Assembly: GCA_011391295.1 (NCBI GenBank)
Contig: JAABQT010000049.1
Location: 1-9,289 of the forward strand
DNA length: 9,289 nt
Source of the DNA: Betaproteobacteria bacterium
GTDB lineage: Bacteria > Pseudomonadota > Gammaproteobacteria > Burkholderiales > SG8-39
Reading direction: 5' to 3'
Position numbers and translations under genes: made by a program. Below the pieces are notes generated by a model. That model was not told the DNA's origin. It saw only the letters and a program-made list of their open reading frames with translations, and searched no databases. How positions within the stretch are numbered: position 1 is the first letter of the stretch; each line of letters begins with the position of its first letter. This document shows positions 1 to 5,524 of this stretch, in pieces.

Positions 1-324
1 GCCGGCGTAGCTCAGCGGCAGGATGGTCTCCGGATTCTGCGCCGCGAGCGCCTTGAGGCGCTCGGCGATCTCGTCCAAGGCCTGGTCCCAGGACACGCGC
101 GCGAAGCGAGCGCTGCCCTTGGGGCCGACGCGCTTCATGGGATGCAGCAGCCGGTCCGGCGAGTAGGTGCGCTCCAGATAGTGCGCGACCTTGGTACACA
201 GGGTGCCGTCGGTGAAGGGCATCGTCGGGTCGCCCTGGATCTTCACCGCGATCCCGTTCTCCACCGTCACCAGCATGCCGCAGGTATCGGGACAATCGTG
301 CGGACAGGCGGCGCGAACCAGCAT
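1..324 (-). CDS. Molybdopterin oxidoreductase, N-terminal part (runs off the left edge)
   Basis: The visible 108 codons begin MLVRAACPHDCPDTCG and carry the [4Fe-4S] site of the DMSO-reductase/formate-dehydrogenase superfamily: C7-x3-C11-x3-C15-x27-C43, the last Cys in a TLCTKV context. The conserved stretch YSPDRLLHPMKRVG and a WDQALDEIAERL helix follow, as is usual before the molybdopterin-guanine-dinucleotide domains. Family members are large catalytic subunits, so most of this protein lies beyond the edge. There is no twin-arginine signal before the first Cys, which suggests a cytoplasmic enzyme. ATG at 324 lies 10 nt after the glcF stop with no clear Shine-Dalgarno sequence, so co-transcription and perhaps coupled translation with glcF are likely. 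The substrate cannot be told from this part. The superfamily call is secure; any link to glycolate metabolism is inference from position. Confidence 0.88.
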   Translation of the reverse strand, partial: MLVRAACPHDCPDTCGMLVTVENGIAVKIQGDPTMPFTDGTLCTKVAHYLERTYSPDRLLHPMKRVGPKGSARFARVSWDQALDEIAERLKALAAQNPETILPLSYAG

Positions 325-334
325 GGCGCGAATC

Positions 335-1540
335 TTACCCCTGCAGCGCCTCGTCCAGCAGTTCCACCCAGTGGCACACCGGAGTGCTCGTGCCCCCCTG
401 CAGGTGCGTGAGGCAGCCGATGTTCGCGGTGACGATCCCCACCGGCATGCCGCTTTGCAGTGCGGCGAGCTTGCGGGTGCGCAGCTCGCGCGACAGCGCC
501 GGCTGCAGGATCGAGTAGGTGCCCGCCGAACCGCAGCACAGGTGCGCATCCGGCACCGGGGTGAGCTCGAATCCCGCGCGTGCGAGCAACGCTTCGACGC
601 CCCCACGCAGTTGCTGGCCGTGCTGCAGCGAGCAGGGCGAGTGGCAGGCGATGCGGCCCAGGCCGGCGCGCCCGGGGATCGCCTGCGCGGGAATCACTTC
701 GCTCAGGTCGCGCGTCAGGGCAGAGATGCGCGCCGCCTTGTCGCGGTAGGCCGGGTCGTGCGCGAGTAGATGGCCGTACTCTTTCACCGTGGAACCGCAG
801 CCGCTGGCCGTCATGACGATGGCCTCGATCTCGCCACGCGCCACCGCCGGCCACCAGGCGTCGATCAGTGCGCGCATGTCGTCTCGGCCCTGCTCGTGCA
901 GATTGAGATGGAAGCGCAGCGCGCCGCAGCAGCCCGCGCCCGGCGCCTCGATGAGCGAGATGCCGCAGCGATCGAGCACGCGCGCGGCGGCCGCGTTGAT
1001 GCGCGGCGCGAGTGCGGGTTGTACGCACCCGGCCAGCACCAGCATGCGCCGCGCGTGGCGCGGCGCGGGCCACGCGCCCGCGGGCGCGGCGGGGGCCGGC
1101 ACCAGCCCCGGGAACAGGAAACGGAACATACGGCCCAGGCGCAGCAGGGCACCGAACAGCACGCGCCGCGGCAGTGCGAATGCGAGTGCGGCGCGCACGC
1201 CGCGTTGCCACGCGCCGCGGGGCACGCGTTGTTCGACCAGTTCGCGGCCGATGTCGGCCAGCCGCCCGTACTGCACGCCCGAGGGGCAGGTGCTCTCGCA
1301 GGCGCGGCAAGTCAGGCAGCGGTCCAGGTGCAGGCGCGTCTTCGCTGTCACCGGCGCGCCCTCGAGCGCCTGCTTGATGAGATAAATGCGCCCCCGCGGC
1401 CCGTCGAGCTCGTCCCCCAGCAACTGGTAGGTCGGGCAGGTGGCGGTGCAAAAACCGCAGTGCACGCACTTGCGCAGGATGGCGTCGGCCTCGCGCCCCT
1501 GGGGCGTATCGCGGATGAAAGCGGCCAGTTCGGTCTGCAT
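335..1540 (-). CDS. glcF: Glycolate oxidase, iron-sulfur subunit GlcF
   Basis: This is the electron-transfer subunit of the membrane-associated glycolate dehydrogenase GlcDEF, which oxidises glycolate (and usually D-lactate) to the 2-oxo acid and passes electrons toward quinone. The 401 residues match the usual length of about 407. Two 4Fe-4S ferredoxin motifs are visible: C25-x2-C28-x2-C31-x3-C35-P and C75-x2-C78-x2-C81-x3-C85-P. Two cysteine-rich CCG-type repeats follow: GC172 with GCC205G, then C299HSPC303 with C335C336G. An Ala/Pro-rich linker occupies about residues 148-160. The ATG start gives the standard family N-terminus, MQTELAAFIRDT. No Shine-Dalgarno sequence precedes it. Oddly, it is separated from glcE by a complete gene on the opposite strand, and its start lies only 23 bp from the divergent start of that gene. 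The molybdoenzyme gene follows after 10 nt. Confidence 0.95.
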   Translation of the reverse strand: MQTELAAFIRDTPQGREADAILRKCVHCGFCTATCPTYQLLGDELDGPRGRIYLIKQALEGAPVTAKTRLHLDRCLTCRACESTCPSGVQYGRLADIGRELVEQRVPRGAWQRGVRAALAFALPRRVLFGALLRLGRMFRFLFPGLVPAPAAPAGAWPAPRHARRMLVLAGCVQPALAPRINAAAARVLDRCGISLIEAPGAGCCGALRFHLNLHEQGRDDMRALIDAWWPAVARGEIEAIVMTASGCGSTVKEYGHLLAHDPAYRDKAARISALTRDLSEVIPAQAIPGRAGLGRIACHSPCSLQHGQQLRGGVEALLARAGFELTPVPDAHLCCGSAGTYSILQPALSRELRTRKLAALQSGMPVGIVTANIGCLTHLQGGTSTPVCHWVELLDEALQG

Positions 1541-1549
1541 CGGGGGGCC

Positions 1550-1557
1550 GCTATACT
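1550..1557. promoter_or_regulatory. Candidate two-way -10 element between glcF and the membrane TPR-like gene
   Basis: The 23-bp gap contains the only AT-rich patch between the two divergent starts. On the plus strand, TATACT at 1552-1557 differs from TATAAT at one base. Seven bases downstream falls on or next to the GTG at 1564, so a transcript from here would be leaderless or nearly so. On the minus strand the same TATA reads TATAGC (1555 to 1550), and a transcript would start about 3 nt before the glcF ATG. The -35 position on the plus strand (TTCGGT, 1529-1534, 17-bp spacer) is poor, and I see none on the minus strand. Neither gene has a Shine-Dalgarno sequence, which agrees with leaderless starts. 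This is a motif-based guess. Confidence 0.35.
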
Positions 1558-1563
1558 CGCCGC

Positions 1564-2181
1564 GTGAAGATCGTGTTTGCCCTGGTGTTGCTGCTCGTCG
1601 CCGCCGGCGGCATCACGCTGGTGGTCCTCGCCATCCGGAAATACAGCGCGCGCAAGCTATTCGAGCGCGAGCGCGAGGCAAGCTTCGTCGCCGAGATGTT
1701 GCGGGCGAAACCGGCGCAGCGCGCCGCGCCTGCAGCGGCGCCCGAGGCTGGGGGCAAGGCGCCGGCGCAGCCCGACGATTCGCTGGCCGTCGCCGCCGGC
1801 AGCATCCGCGATGCGCTCGCCGCCGGGCGCGGCGCCGATGCGGCCAAGGCTTTCATCGCGGTGCTCGCCGAGCGCACCAAGCTCAGCCTCGAGCCGCCGG
1901 CCTGGGAGGGCCTGGGGCGTGCGCTGCTGGCGCAGGGGTCGTATCTGGAGGCCGCCTGGGCGTTGCACGCCGGTGCGGCGTTCGCCGGCGACCTGGTGGC
2001 CGCGCAAAAGCGCCTGGTCGAAGTGGCGGCGCGCGCCGGCGATGCGGGCCAGCCGCAACACGCGCTCAAGCTGTATGGCACGCTGCTCGCCAAGTACCCG
2101 CAGTCGCAGTACGCGGATTTCGCGCGCGCCAACATGAAGTCCGAGGAAAGAAAACTGTCCAAAGGGCCGGCCGGCGGCTAG
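1564..2181 (+). CDS. Membrane-anchored TPR-like protein of unknown function
   Basis: I do not recognise a named family. The 205-residue protein begins with one hydrophobic segment (about residues 3-24, VFALVLLLVAAGGITLVVLA) followed by basic residues (RKYSARK), which suggests an N-in membrane anchor with the rest outside or periplasmic. An Ala/Pro-rich linker spans about 50-75. From about 80 to 200 it is helical and resembles degenerate tetratricopeptide repeats: GSYLEAAWALHAGAAF, then QPQHALKLYGTLLAKYPQSQYADFA, like the last repeat of BamD/YbgF-type proteins. This suggests a protein-binding or assembly role, which is inference. The GTG start places the membrane segment directly at the N-terminus; a second in-frame GTG lies at 1573. 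The frame is intact and its GC-rich codon use looks like its neighbours. It lies on the opposite strand between glcE and glcF, sharing CTAG at its stop with glcE. Confidence 0.75.
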   Translation: MKIVFALVLLLVAAGGITLVVLAIRKYSARKLFEREREASFVAEMLRAKPAQRAAPAAAPEAGGKAPAQPDDSLAVAAGSIRDALAAGRGADAAKAFIAVLAERTKLSLEPPAWEGLGRALLAQGSYLEAAWALHAGAAFAGDLVAAQKRLVEVAARAGDAGQPQHALKLYGTLLAKYPQSQYADFARANMKSEERKLSKGPAGG

Positions 2182-2203
2182 AAATCCGGGTGCAGCCGGC
2201 CGG
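2167..2203. terminator. Strong hairpin over the convergent stop codons; candidate two-way terminator
   Basis: The left arm CCGGCCGGCGGC (2167-2178) pairs with the right arm GCAGCCGGCCGG (2192-2203) at 11 of 12 positions; the one mismatch is G2176 against A2194. The 13-nt loop (2179-2191) begins with the plus-strand stop TAG. Both ends of the hairpin lie inside coding sequence of the two convergent genes. The structure is almost the same on either strand. Past the stem on the minus strand come CCCTTT and a TTTT at 2154-2151; on the plus strand there is no T run. It is therefore not a textbook intrinsic terminator, but it is the only place where either transcript could end without entering the other gene. 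Each arm also contains the self-complementary CCGGCCGG, so intra-arm pairing is possible. Confidence 0.45.
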
Positions 2204-3230
2204 GATTGAAGATGCCCGCCGGATCGAAGGCGGCCTTCAGTTCCCGGTGCAGCCTGAGGAGCGCCGGTGCGAGCGGCGCGAACACGCCGGCAGCCTTGTC
2301 GCCGCCGCGGAACAGCGTTGCGTGCCCGCCTGCGCTTGCGGCTGCCGCGCGCACCGCCGCCTGTGTCCCGGCCCGCAGCCAGCGCAGCGCCCCGCCCCAC
2401 TCGATCAACTGCGCGCCCGGCAGCGCGACGGGCGCGCAGTTCGAAGGCACTGACAGGCGCCAGAGCGGCGCGTCGCCGGAGAAAAACGGGTGCGCGTGCT
2501 CGCGGATGCCGGACCAGAATTCCAGCGCCGCCTCGCCCGCCAGCGCCTCGCCGCCCAGCTTCTGCGCTGCCGCGCGCACCGCGCTCTGGGCGCCCGAGAG
2601 CCGCAGCGACAACTCGCCATCGCGCCACGCGCTCGCCGAGATCGGCAGCGGCGAGCCAGCCCAGCGATTGAGCGACTCCAGCGCCTTTGCTTCGGGCAGT
2701 TCCAGGCGCAGCGTCAGTTCCGCCGCCGGCCGCGGCAGCACCTTGAGGGACACCTCGAGGATCAGGCCCAGCGTGCCGAGCGACCCGGCGAGCAGGCGCG
2801 AGACGTCGTAGCCGGCGACGTTCTTCATCACGCGGCCGCCGAATGAAACGTCGCGCGCCTGGCCGTCGAGCAGGCGCGCGCCAAGCACGAAATCGCGCGC
2901 TGCACCCGCTGCGGCGCGGCGCGGCCCCGAGAGCCCCGCGGCGATGCAGCCGCCGAGGGTCGCCGCACCGCCAAAGCGCGGCGGCTCGAAGGCCAGCATC
3001 TGCCCCTCGCGCGCCAGCGTCTCCTCCAGCTCGGCAAGCGGCGTGCCGCAGCGTGCCGTCGCCACCAGCTCGGTGGGCTCGTAGTCCACGATGCCGGCAT
3101 AGCCCCGCGTATCGAGCAACGCGCCGCGCGGCGCGCCACCGTAGAAATCCTTGCTGCCGCCGCCGCGCAGGCGCAGCGGCGCACGGCGCGCGGCGGCGGC
3201 GAGGATCGTATCCCGGAAATCCGCCAGCAT
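2178..3230 (-). CDS. glcE: Glycolate oxidase, FAD-binding subunit GlcE
   Basis: GlcE is the second flavoprotein subunit of glycolate dehydrogenase, paired with GlcD and the iron-sulfur subunit GlcF. The 350 residues equal the usual family length. The FAD-binding PCMH-type fold shows RGGGSKDFYG near residues 22-31, then GGAATLGGCIAAGLSGPRR, then GGRVMKNVAGYDVSRLLAGS with GTLGLILEVSLKVLP. The C-terminus (AAFDPAGIFNPGRLHPDF) is the standard ending of the VAO/GlcD flavoenzyme family. The start is ATG at 3230-3228, which overlaps the glcD stop by one base (TGATG). No Shine-Dalgarno sequence is visible, so translation is probably coupled to glcD. An apparent extension of the open frame to 3854 is antisense to glcD's own reading and is not real. 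The stop TAG shares CTAG (2178-2181) with the convergent gene. Confidence 0.96.
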   Translation of the reverse strand: MLADFRDTILAAAARRAPLRLRGGGSKDFYGGAPRGALLDTRGYAGIVDYEPTELVATARCGTPLAELEETLAREGQMLAFEPPRFGGAATLGGCIAAGLSGPRRAAAGAARDFVLGARLLDGQARDVSFGGRVMKNVAGYDVSRLLAGSLGTLGLILEVSLKVLPRPAAELTLRLELPEAKALESLNRWAGSPLPISASAWRDGELSLRLSGAQSAVRAAAQKLGGEALAGEAALEFWSGIREHAHPFFSGDAPLWRLSVPSNCAPVALPGAQLIEWGGALRWLRAGTQAAVRAAAASAGGHATLFRGGDKAAGVFAPLAPALLRLHRELKAAFDPAGIFNPGRLHPDF

Positions 3231-4714
3231 CAGAAGCGCGGCAGTTCGGGGTGCACCAGCTTGCCGCCGTGCACGTGCATGCGACCGAATTCGGCGCAGC
3301 GCGTGAGCGTCGGCACCGCCTTGCCGCGGTTGAGCAGGCCGCGCGGATCGAACACCGCCTTCACGGCGTGGAACAGCGACAGCTCCTCGGCGCGGAACTG
3401 GATGCACATCTGGTCGATCTTTTCCACGCCCACGCCGTGCTCGCCGGTGATGGTGCCGCCCACCTCGATGCATTTCTGCATCACCTCGGCGGCGAATTCC
3501 TCGGTGCGGCGCAACTGGTCGGCGTCGTTGGCGTCGAACAGGATCAACGGGTGCAGGTTGCCGTCGCCGGCATGGAACACGTTCGGGCAGCGCAGGCCGT
3601 ACTTGTTCTCCAGCGCGCCGATGAAGCCGAGGACCTCGCCCAGCCGCTTGCGCGGAATGGTGCCGTCCATGCAGTAATAGTCCGGCGAGATGCGCCCGAC
3701 CGCCGGGAACGCGGCCTTGCGCCCCGACCAGATGCGCAGCCGCTCGGTCTCGTCGCGCGAGACGGTGAGGCGCGTCGCGCCCGCGCGCTCGAACACCTGC
3801 TTCACCCTGGCGATTTCCTCCTCGACCTCTTCGGGTATGCCGTCGGCCTCGCACAGCAGGATTGCCGCCGCCTCCAGGTCGTAGCCGGCGCCGACGAACT
3901 GCTCCACCGCGTGCGTCGCCGGGCGGTCCATCATTTCCAGCCCGGCCGGGATGATGCCCGCGGCGATCACCGCCGCGACGGCGTCGCCCGCCTTGCCGAC
4001 ATCATCGAAGGAGGCCATCACCACCCGCGCCAGCTGGGGCATGGGCAGGAGCTTCACCGTGATTTCCGTGGCCACCGCCAGCAGGCCTTCCGAACCGATC
4101 AGCAGCGCGAGCAGGTCCAGGCCGGGCGCGTCGAGCGACTCGCCGCCGACATCGAGCGGCTCGCCATCCATGGCGTAGCCGCGCACGCGCATGACGTTGT
4201 GCACGGTCAACCCGTACTTGAGGCAATGCACGCCGCCCGAATTCTCGGCCACGTTGCCGCCGATGGTGCAGGCGATCTGGCTCGAGGGATCGGGCGCGTA
4301 ATACAGGCCGAAGGGCGCCGCCACGTCCGAGATGGCGGCATTGCGCACCCCGGGCTGCACCACCGCCAGGCGCGCTACGGGATCCAGGCGCAGCACGCGC
4401 ATGAATTTGGCCAGCGACAGCAGCACGCCGTCGCCAGGCGGCAGCGCGCCGCCGGACAGCCCGGTCCCGGCGCCGCGTGGCACCACCGGCACGCCCAGGT
4501 CGTGGCAGGTGCGCAGGATGCGCTGCACCTGCTCCTCGGTTTCCGGCAGCGCCACCACCATCGGCAGCTGGCGGTAGGCGGTGAGCCCGTCGCATTCGTA
4601 GGGCCGCGTATCCTCCTGCTCCCAGAGCACCGCGCGCTCCGGCAGGAAAATGCGCAGCGCCTGCGCCACCGCGCGCTGGCGCGCCGCGTCGGCTACAGGT
4701 AGGGCTTGGCCCAC
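3230..4714 (-). CDS. glcD: Glycolate oxidase, catalytic FAD subunit GlcD
   Basis: GlcD is the catalytic subunit that oxidises glycolate to glyoxylate. With the GTG start at 4714 it has 494 residues; the usual length is about 499. In order, it shows YECDGLTAYR (39-48), the FAD-loop motif PRGAGTGLSGGA (79-90), YYAPDPSSQIACTIGGNVAEN, and the C-terminal FAD-oxidase/vanillyl-alcohol-oxidase-type motifs VFHAGDGNLHP (H381, H388) and GGTITGEHGVG (E425, H426), then the family ending CAEFGRMHVH. I chose GTG 4714 because a GAGGG Shine-Dalgarno sequence lies 6 nt upstream and because it supplies the usual leader before YECDGL. The next in-frame GTG (codon 16) has no such site. This start lies inside hyi, overlapping it by 22 nt. 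The frame stays open to 6394, but that extension runs antisense through sulP and is not coding. Confidence 0.95.
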   Translation of the reverse strand: MGQALPVADAARQRAVAQALRIFLPERAVLWEQEDTRPYECDGLTAYRQLPMVVALPETEEQVQRILRTCHDLGVPVVPRGAGTGLSGGALPPGDGVLLSLAKFMRVLRLDPVARLAVVQPGVRNAAISDVAAPFGLYYAPDPSSQIACTIGGNVAENSGGVHCLKYGLTVHNVMRVRGYAMDGEPLDVGGESLDAPGLDLLALLIGSEGLLAVATEITVKLLPMPQLARVVMASFDDVGKAGDAVAAVIAAGIIPAGLEMMDRPATHAVEQFVGAGYDLEAAAILLCEADGIPEEVEEEIARVKQVFERAGATRLTVSRDETERLRIWSGRKAAFPAVGRISPDYYCMDGTIPRKRLGEVLGFIGALENKYGLRCPNVFHAGDGNLHPLILFDANDADQLRRTEEFAAEVMQKCIEVGGTITGEHGVGVEKIDQMCIQFRAEELSLFHAVKAVFDPRGLLNRGKAVPTLTRCAEFGRMHVHGGKLVHPELPRF

Positions 4715-5472
4715 GCCAGGCCCTCGACCGTGTCGCCTTTCGGGTTGTATTCGCACCCGATCCAACCCTTGTAGCCCAGGCGGTCGATGTGCGCCAGGAG
4801 GAACTCGAAGTTGATCTCGCCGCTCCCCGGCTCGTGCCGATCGGGTACATCGGCGAGCTGCATGTGACCGATCCTCGGCAGCAGCCGCTCGATGGTGTGC
4901 GCCAGGTCCCCCTCGACGATCTGCATGTGGAACATGTCGTACTGCAGCATCAGGTTGCCGGCGCCGGCGGCGTCGATCACCGCGATGCCCTGCTCCGAGG
5001 TGTTGAGGAAGAACCCGGGGATGGTGCGCGGATTCGCCGGTTCGGTGAGCAGCGTGAGCCCCGCAGACTGCAGTCTCGCCGCCGCGTAACGCAGGTTGGC
5101 GGCCAGCGTTTCGAACAACTGCTCGCGCGGCACGCCCTCGGGCGCGATGCCGGCGAGTGCATTCAAGCGCGGGCATCCGGCGGCGCGTGCGTATTCGATG
5201 GCGCGCTCCACGCCTTCGCGGAACTCGCTCGCGCGCGCCGGCTGGCAGGCGATGCCGCGGTCGCCCTTCGCCGCATCCCCGGCCGGCAGGTTGTGCAGCA
5301 CGACCTCGACGCCCGCGTCGCGCGCGCATGCGGCGATCTGCGCGGCGCTGCCGAAGCCATAAGGAAACTGGAACTCGACATAACGAAAACCGGCGCGCGC
5401 TGCGGCGGCGAAGCGATCGAGGAACGGCAACTGCGGAAATAGCAGCGACAGATTCGCGGCGAGCAGCGGCAT
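4693..5472 (-). CDS. hyi: Hydroxypyruvate isomerase (Hyi/OtnI family)
   Basis: This TIM-barrel sugar isomerase interconverts hydroxypyruvate and tartronate semialdehyde in the glyoxylate-to-glycerate route. At 259 residues it matches the family (about 258). Visible features include FPQLPFLDRFAAAARAGFRYVEFQFPY near the N-terminus, the barrel residues LTE144PANPRTIPGFFL, QYD179MFHMQ with H182, GHMQLADVPDRHEPGSGEINF (203-222) and GCE241YNPKGDT. E144 and E241 fit the two catalytic acidic residues of the family. It is the first gene of the minus-strand block, with its 3' end overlapping glcD. ATG 5472 has no clear Shine-Dalgarno sequence. The close relative OtnI (2-oxo-tetronate isomerase) looks similar, but otnK/otnC partners are absent and the neighbours handle glycolate, so Hyi is preferred. 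The usual partner genes gcl and glxR are not in the window. Confidence 0.9.
   Translation of the reverse strand: MPLLAANLSLLFPQLPFLDRFAAAARAGFRYVEFQFPYGFGSAAQIAACARDAGVEVVLHNLPAGDAAKGDRGIACQPARASEFREGVERAIEYARAAGCPRLNALAGIAPEGVPREQLFETLAANLRYAAARLQSAGLTLLTEPANPRTIPGFFLNTSEQGIAVIDAAGAGNLMLQYDMFHMQIVEGDLAHTIERLLPRIGHMQLADVPDRHEPGSGEINFEFLLAHIDRLGYKGWIGCEYNPKGDTVEGLAWAKPYL
4712..4725 (-). promoter_or_regulatory. Ribosome binding site and GTG start of glcD, inside hyi
   Basis: On the minus strand GAGGG (4725 to 4721) is followed by a 6-nt spacer and GTG (4714 to 4712). It lies wholly within the last codons of hyi. The arrangement fixes the glcD start, and ribosomes finishing hyi at 4693 would already have passed the glcD start. 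Confidence 0.6.
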
Positions 5473-5477
5473 GCGCG

Positions 5478-5496
5478 TCTATGTTAGCTAATATTG
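5478..5496. promoter_or_regulatory. AT-rich palindromic patch between hyi and sulP; likely shared promoter/operator
   Basis: The 49-bp divergent gap contains one AT-rich island in otherwise GC-rich sequence. Its centre TTAGCTAA (5484-5491) is a perfect palindrome, extending to a 14-nt palindrome (5481-5494) with one mismatched pair. Possible -10 elements, each four of six to consensus, are TAATAT (5489-5494) on the plus strand, giving a leader of about 20 nt for sulP, and TAACAT or TATTAG on the minus strand, which would start hyi with almost no leader. No good -35 is visible on either strand. It could be a binding site for a dimeric regulator acting on both genes. It does not resemble the GlcC/GntR-type operators I know. 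Confidence 0.4.
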
Positions 5497-5502
5497 CGTC
5501 CT

Positions 5503-5524
5503 GGAGAGAAAAAACACGCCGTTG
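5503..5524 (+). promoter_or_regulatory. Ribosome binding site and TTG start of the SulP gene
   Basis: GGAGAG at 5503-5508 is the only Shine-Dalgarno-like site before the SulP frame. The first usable start codon in that frame is TTG at 5522, with a spacer of 13 nt containing an A-rich run. No in-frame ATG or GTG lies between the site and the first membrane segment. The rare start and the long spacer suggest modest translation. Confidence 0.5.

Noticed and set aside
1073..1088. Perfect 16-bp palindrome CGCGCCCGCGGGCGCG inside glcF
   Set aside because: It encodes the Ala/Pro-rich linker of GlcF. G and C alone make such palindromes likely in this DNA, and nothing else suggests a regulatory role.
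3231..3854. Extension of the glcE frame upstream into glcD
   Set aside because: The extra residues are Arg/Gly-rich shadow sequence of glcD. The ATG overlapping the glcD stop gives the standard GlcE length of 350.
2843..4702. Long plus-strand open frame of 619 codons opposite glcE and glcD
   Set aside because: It is antisense to two well-supported genes. The product is His/Arg/Ala-rich without recognisable domains, a mirror of codon bias in the true genes.
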